A stretch of 64,000 bases of DNA from Cannabis sativa (lineage: Eukaryota; Streptophyta; Magnoliopsida; Rosales; Cannabaceae): assembly GCF_029168945.1 (NCBI RefSeq), contig NC_083604.1:65736211-65800210 (forward strand), read 5' to 3'. The stretch's first letter is position 1. Each line of letters opens with the position of its first letter. The notes beneath the pieces were generated by a model that ran no database searches, was not told the DNA's origin, and saw only the letters and a list, made by a program, of their open reading frames with translations. A program made the translations under genes and the position numbers. Below are positions 58,947 through 64,000 of this stretch, piece after piece.

Positions 58947-59405
58947 TCTTAAGAAGAAGCAGTTGGTTATTATGGGTGACCTAAGACCAAGTTCCCTTTG
59001 TAATGTTTTATATAAGGTGGTCTCTAAGGTGTTAGCCAACCACCTTAATTAAGATTATTCTTCTTGGTATCATGTTGGACAATCAAAGTATATTTATAAA
59101 AGGGTGGACTCATCTCAGATAATATAATGGTCATGTTTGAGGTTATGAATTATTTGAAGAGGAAAAGGAAAGGAAGGAAAAACTATATGGTTTTGACAAG
59201 ATAGAGTGGGGTTACCTTCGAGCGGTTCTTGAATGAATGGATTTTGATGGTTGTTGGATTAATTTGTTGATGCAATGTGTGAGTTCAGTCTCTTATACCA
59301 TTGTTCATAGTAGTAGGGAGATGGGTCCTATTATTCCAGTGTGAGGCATTTAGCAAGACGATCCACTTTGGTCTTACTTATTTACCTTATGCGCAGAAGG
59401 GCTAT
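58947..59405 (+). pseudogene. LINE reverse-transcriptase fragment
   Basis: Plus-strand peptides match non-LTR retrotransposon RT: MGDLRPSSLCNVLYKVVSKV, then IEWGYLRAVLE and [20 protein letters not shown] followed by [20 protein letters not shown] (normally GIRQGDPLSPYLF.LCAEGLS). It has several stops and frameshifts and lacks the catalytic YADD part, which would come later. The preceding CACTA probably interrupts it, since coding similarity seems to reach about 57795. Confidence 0.82.
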
Positions 59406-59588
59406 CTATGGTTATATGACCCAACCACCAGGTTTTGTTGACAAAAACTCTCCTAAACTTGTCTGCAAACTAAACAAGGTAATCTATGGTTTAAGACAAA
59501 CTCCTAGGGCTTAGTTTGACAAGCTCAAATCAGCTCTCAAAGTATTCACTTTCACCTCTGCCAAAGCTGACCAATCTTTATTCATAAG
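59406..59588 (+). pseudogene. Copia reverse-transcriptase fragment
   Basis: The plus-strand frame reads [20 protein letters not shown], then [14 protein letters not shown], a TAG at 59512-59514 (normally Trp), and FDKLKSALKVF...SAKADQSLFIS. This is the middle of the copia RT domain (RVT_2). It joins the LINE fragment directly on its left and is cut on its right by the gypsy LTR at 59589. Confidence 0.85.
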
Positions 59589-60101
59589 TGTTGCCCTGAA
59601 GTTCATCCAAAATATGTGGACCAACGCGACTGCGACACGTGGATTTAAGGAATATGGTCTTGAGATAATTTAGCTAAGTCTTTGAGTTAAGAGGATTAGC
59701 AAGAAACAGACCTCCCAAAGAAGGGATGAGAGGTCCACGTACTCCCGGACGGCAAAGCTATAGCAAAGCACTTCTGGGAGGTATCAAACTTCATCTGAAC
59801 AGTCACCTCGCATTTAATGCCACATGGGAGAAAGCGTATTGGAACTGCCATAAGTATTAAGTCTTACGGCGTAACCCCCCTTCTACAGCTATTACACTAT
59901 GATTAATAAGCCTAGTGACGGCTACTTTATGAGGAATCATATCAGTCAAGAGGGGATAATGGATTACATCCACCTAACCCCTAAAGAACCTAGGGGATAG
60001 ACCATGCATTTCCTATATTACTCTTATTGGGAATGTGTGATCCTACTGAAAAATACAGAAAGACATGTGGCTCGATTCTAAGGATTACCCCACAAAAACA
60101 C

Positions 60102-60108
60102 TATAAAT
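60102..60108 (+). promoter_or_regulatory. TATA box of the gypsy LTR
   Basis: TATAAAT, about 150 bp before the site where the solo LTR has inserted. Confidence 0.5.
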
Positions 60109-60254
60109 ACCCCCCAAACAGATTCAGGCAGGGGGTCGAGATTTTTGTGTTTCATAAGAACCAAAGAGAGAAAAAGCTACCCAGAACATTCTCTGTAATA
60201 AATACTCGCATAAATACTAAAGACTCGTGGACTAAGGCTCATTAATGCCCCAAC

Positions 60255-62137
60255 TGTTGGGTTTTATGCCCTAAATAAAACTCCATTTCAATGTAATCTA
60301 TTTTATTTAACATCAATAAAGAAATAGAAGTATTTTTCATTCATTTGTGTATGTTTTGGTTCACTTTATCAATTGCTTGTCTATTTGATTTATAAATTCA
60401 TCTTAAACCCTTTTCACATACTTGATCCTGTTTATTGTGTCGTCAACACATTGGAAAGTAAACATGACTATGTGAATAAAGTTTCCTAGATTTATCAGAC
60501 ACAGGGTTTACTGATATGATAATCTACAACAAGAGTTTACTTGCATTTGGAGAAATGCTATGTTCTTTCCAAGACATTGGTTAAAGTAAAGCTCAGGTTG
60601 GATGCATGGAGTATGCATCGGAAGGGACTGATATTGAACTTTGACTTAGATTTAATTAAACTTACCGTAAAATCTATTCAAGTCAATATCGCCTAGTTGA
60701 TCCTAGATCAAATGTTCTTAATCCTGTTATGATTAGGCTCAATCTTGAAAGGCTATTCGTGTTCTTTGACTTTTTAGTTAAGCCTACTTTTAGGACAGGG
60801 TGATACGTACATTTTGGGAACACGGTAGTGCAATTGAGTGGGAGCGCTAACATAAACATGGAATCTATAACTTCTATCTGGCGAATAGTAAGCAAAGGAT
60901 GATCTCCTTCGAGCTCTACCAAACGAACATAAAAGGTGGAGTACTCATTTCACATAAGCTGAAATATCATTTATACGGGGTCAAGTGTTTTAAGGATAAA
61001 ATACATAGTAAGGTGTAACGGTAACCTAATCCCTTTACAGTGTAGATCTTCATATAGAGGATCATTGATCAAATTAGGATTATAACAATGGATAACTAAT
61101 GATGTGTCTATATGGTTGAACATATAGAGCATTCTATATACTGAGAGTGCAATTCTAAGTTCTATGCGTGGATTCAACGAAGAATTAATAAGTTAGTGAA
61201 TTTTAGTGATAAATTCTTGATCTACTTATTGGAAGCTCGGTTATATAGACCCATGGTCCCCGCACTAGTTGAGATAATATTGCTTGTAAGACTCATGTAA
61301 TTTGTTTTGATTAATCAATTATAATTCTCAAGTTAGACTATGTCTATTTGTGAAATTTTCACTAAGGGCGAAATTGTAAAGAAAGGGTTATTAGGGGCAT
61401 ATTTGTTAATTATGGTACTTTGTATGGTTCTATTAATAAATATGATAAATGACAATATTATTTAATAATTATTTATGGTTATTAAATAGTTAGAATTGGC
61501 ATTTAAGTGGTTGAATTTGAAAATTGGCGTTTTTGAGAAAATCAGATACAAAAGTGATAAAACTGCAAAATTGCAAAAAGTGAGGCCCAAATCCAATAAG
61601 CCATGGCCGGCCACTTTTATAGGAGTCTTACCTCTGATATTTTCATTATTTTAATGCCAAATAATTCAAACCTAACCCTAGTGGAATGCTATAAATAGGT
61701 AGTGAAGGCTTCAGGAAAATTACACTTCTCATTTAGAAAAACCTGAGCCTCTTTCTCTACCTTTGGCCGCCACTCTCTCTCTCTCTTCTTCCTTCATATT
61801 TCGAAACCCTTAGTGATTAGAGTAGTACCCACACAAAGCAAGCAATACCTCAATCATAGTGAGGAAGATCGTGAAGAAAGATTTTCAGCAAATGGAGTTT
61901 CAGCATCAAAGATTCAGAGAAAGAGATCCAGGTTCAGATCTTGATAATACTCTGCGACAGAAAGGATACAAGGGTTAGAGATCTAAACGGAAGGAGTCAT
62001 TTAATTCCGCTACACCCAATGTAAGGTTTCCTAAACTTTATATGTGTTTATTTTATCGTTATAGAAAGTTCATATTTAGGGTGTTAATCAACATACTTGT
62101 GAGTAGATCTAATATCCTGGTAAAATAATTTCCAACA
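60255..62137 (+). mobile_element. Family A solo LTR inside a gypsy LTR
   Basis: Starts TGTTGGGTTTTATGCCCTAA and ends CCTGGTAAAATAATTTCCAACA. Flanked by CCAAC (60250-60254) and ACAAC (62138-62142), a one-mismatch target duplication. The gypsy LTR reads on naturally across it (GCCCCAAC / CACGTAAAAATC). No internal family A sequence is present. Confidence 0.9.
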
Positions 62138-62293
62138 ACAACCACGTAAAAATCTCGTGCATTAATCTTCCTACAGCTTTTTTATATATTATTAAGTTGG
62201 TTGCCGAAAATCTCGGTCAACATTTTGGTGCTTTCATTGAAAGTTGAAGAAAGCGTCTGCAAATAGACAACAACCTTATAACCTAAAACAACA

Positions 62294-64000
62294 ATGGTGG
62301 AGACTCGTAACACGCGTCAACCCCGTCCTCCTCAAGACGCCCAAGATCCTGAAGATGAGGAGGTGGCCTCAAGAGTTAACGTGGGCTCTGAGGAAGGAGA
62401 AGGAACATACGACGACGAATATGAAGGAAACTTCGACGAGTATGACGCCTATGACGAAGGTAGTTATACGGAACTAGTGCTCTTAAGACAAAAGGCTGCT
62501 GATCACGAAGCTGAAATCACAGCCCAAAAAGAGCAAAACAAAAAGATGCAAGAGGTGATGCTTGCCATGCAAAAAGCCATGGAGGCAGCAGGAATCCACC
62601 TGCATCCTAAACCTATCCCTGCTGGACTTGGAGAAACACCAGAAGAGTCCTCACCAAGTACCCAAAAGCAGAAGTCTAGGGAACCTAGCCCCATAAGGTA
62701 TCCCTCTGAAGGGAACCAGCAGAAAAATTCTACTTCCACTCCTGGGAAAAAGAAAAAGGCGCAGGATCCCCAAAAGGTCCGCTCAGATTTCCCGAAAGGG
62801 AAAGGTCTGCAGAGGGGAAAACTCCAAAAGGAGAGTCTTGGCCCTCAGGATCGAGAGGACCGAAAGAGCATTTCTGTGCACCAGGAACCCGAAGGTAGAG
62901 GAAGAAGGAACCAAAGATACCCTCCCGTCGATCTGAGACATCAAATTAACGGAAAACACGGTGACCTCCGGGATCACCTGGACCAGAAAAAACACGAGTC
63001 AGCCGTCTCCACGGGAACGCTGAACGAAAGAATCATGGCCGAGCTCGCCATACTGCGTAAGGACATTGCTCGAGTCTTCCGGAGACAAAAAGGTGATGAC
63101 TCCGACTCTGACTGTGAAGACCGTGAGCCATGTGCCAGGCACATCCTGGAGGCGGAGCTCCCCAAAAATTTCAAGATGCCCGAAATGGCAGCTTATACCG
63201 GGAACTCAGATCCTAGCGATCACCTGTCACGGTTCAACCGAGTAATGACGGTCATGAGAGTCAGCAATGACGCCAAATGTTTATGCTTCCCACTAACGTT
63301 AAGCGGGTCTGCGGAGGAATGGTTCAAGAAACTGGAACCAGGATCCGTGGACTGCTGGAACAAGCTGCAAGTCAGCTTCCGGAGACATTTCGTCGCCGCG
63401 AGAAAGGTTAATCTGGAGGTCAGCGCCTTGACAAACATCAAGCAGCTGCCCACGGAGACGCTGAAAAATTTCATAAAGAGGTTTAAGGAAGAAGCCTCAA
63501 AGACTAAGAAAGTTGATGACGGACAACAGCTCGCGCTTCTTCAAGCAGGGATCCGTACAGGGACTCCGTTCTGGAACGAGTTACAACAATAAGGAGCTTC
63601 TAACCTTCAAGACTTCCAGAAAAGATTCCAAAAATATATCAACTTAGAAGAAACCCAGATAGTGGCTTACGAGGGATACTCTCCGACCAGAATAGTAGGG
63701 TATGTACCCGGAGCCCGGCTCCCAGGGGCCTTACCGGCAGCTACTCCACCAATGAGCGGCATACAATTTTCCGCTACCCCAAGATATAATCAGAGCCAGG
63801 CATTGGCTCCTGCATCTTCTCATTACGAGAATCCTTCTGGGATAAGTGGACAAATCCCGTCTCACTCTGCTCCAACTGCAAGCCTAGCAGGTCCTTCTCA
63901 AGGCTCTCGGAGCAAGAGGTCCTCGAAAGGCAGCAACCAGACGGAGGACAAGCGGCAGAAAAGGGGGTACACTCCCCAATACACCCAGTACACGGAACTG
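62294..64000 (+). pseudogene. gag: Ty3/gypsy gag, partial, with an in-frame stop
   Basis: Opens at ATG 62294 (MVETRNTRQPRPPQDAQDPE). An acidic and then charged N-terminal region with a coiled-coil-like stretch (LVLLRQKAADHEAEITAQKE) and a basic, proline-rich linker is followed by the retrotransposon gag domain: MPEMAAYTGNSDPSDHLSRF (about residue 295), LCFPLTLSGSAEEWFKKL, WNKLQVSFRRHFVAARK, LKNFIKRFKEE. TAA at 63590-63592 interrupts after NELQQ, but the same frame stays open afterwards (GASNLQDFQKRFQKYINLEE) to the window edge. The gag style fits Athila/Tat-like non-chromovirus lineages; the lineage is not certain. The rest, with pol, lies to the right. Confidence 0.85.

Larger units (their letters stand above)
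59589..62222 (+). repeat. 5' LTR of a second Ty3/gypsy element, with nested solo LTR
   Basis: Starts TGTTGCCCTGAAG and ends CTCGGTCAACA, with a TATA box at 60102-60108. Without the inserted family A solo LTR (60255-62137) it is about 0.75 kb. The likely primer site TGGTGCTTTCATTGA begins four bases after it. The 3' LTR is outside the window, so the limits are inferred. Confidence 0.7.

Noticed and set aside
60027..60245. 72-codon frame in the gypsy LTR
   Set aside because: It lies across the LTR promoter and leader, with no protein similarity.

Overview
This is nuclear DNA from a flowering plant, probably a dicot. It is very AT-rich, built largely of LTR retrotransposons and CACTA transposons inserted into one another, and it contains one intact host gene with eight GT-AG spliced exons. 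The species cannot be fixed from sequence alone; a Cannabaceae-like genome would fit but is only a guess. I saw no rRNA, tRNA, CRISPR array or bacterial gene organisation.

Layout. 1-37 is the end of a CACTA element. 38-19001 is the right-hand part of a plus-strand copia-type element of a repeat family I call 'family A' (about 1.9 kb LTRs, long AT-rich leader, decayed pol). It is interrupted at 2034-11920 by a Ty3/gypsy chromovirus of Tekay/Del type that has both LTRs and a nearly complete gag-pol. 19002-35569 is a minus-strand copia element ('copia-B', 230-bp LTR). Copia-B is cut by a minus-strand solo LTR of gypsy type (19404-32121, TSD TGAAC), which itself holds a complete family A element (21679-31862, TSD TATTA), and copia-B is cut again by a CACTA element (33114-34946). 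35836-42500 is an intact MATE/DETOXIFICATION transporter gene on the minus strand, with one 4.5-kb intron holding transposon debris. 43106-57079 is a small terminal-inverted-repeat DNA element split by a third family A element (44097-56838, TSD TTACG/TTACA), which carries a CACTA element (46384-48847, TSD CAC). 57814-58943 is another CACTA element (TSD AAT), followed by LINE and copia reverse-transcriptase fragments. 59589 to the end is the start of another Ty3/gypsy element, whose LTR contains a family A solo LTR (60255-62137) and whose gag runs off the window.

How it works together. Most genes here are transposon gag-pol remnants. The Tekay pol is almost open and the gag of family A copy 2 is largely open; the rest is decayed. 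The MATE gene is the only convincing host gene and looks functional, encoding a predicted 488-residue multidrug/toxin-extrusion membrane transporter.

The most unusual signal is in the untranslated leader of family A, upstream of gag. Three copies, plus an internal duplicate in copy 1, keep the same series of RNA hairpins while their stem sequences change in compensating pairs. The series is a CTAAT-loop hairpin followed by ATTAG that could form a pseudoknot, a long hairpin, a GAAACAA junction, and a 25-nt motif repeated twice about 110 nt apart. This suggests a structured RNA element maintained by selection in a family whose pol has decayed.
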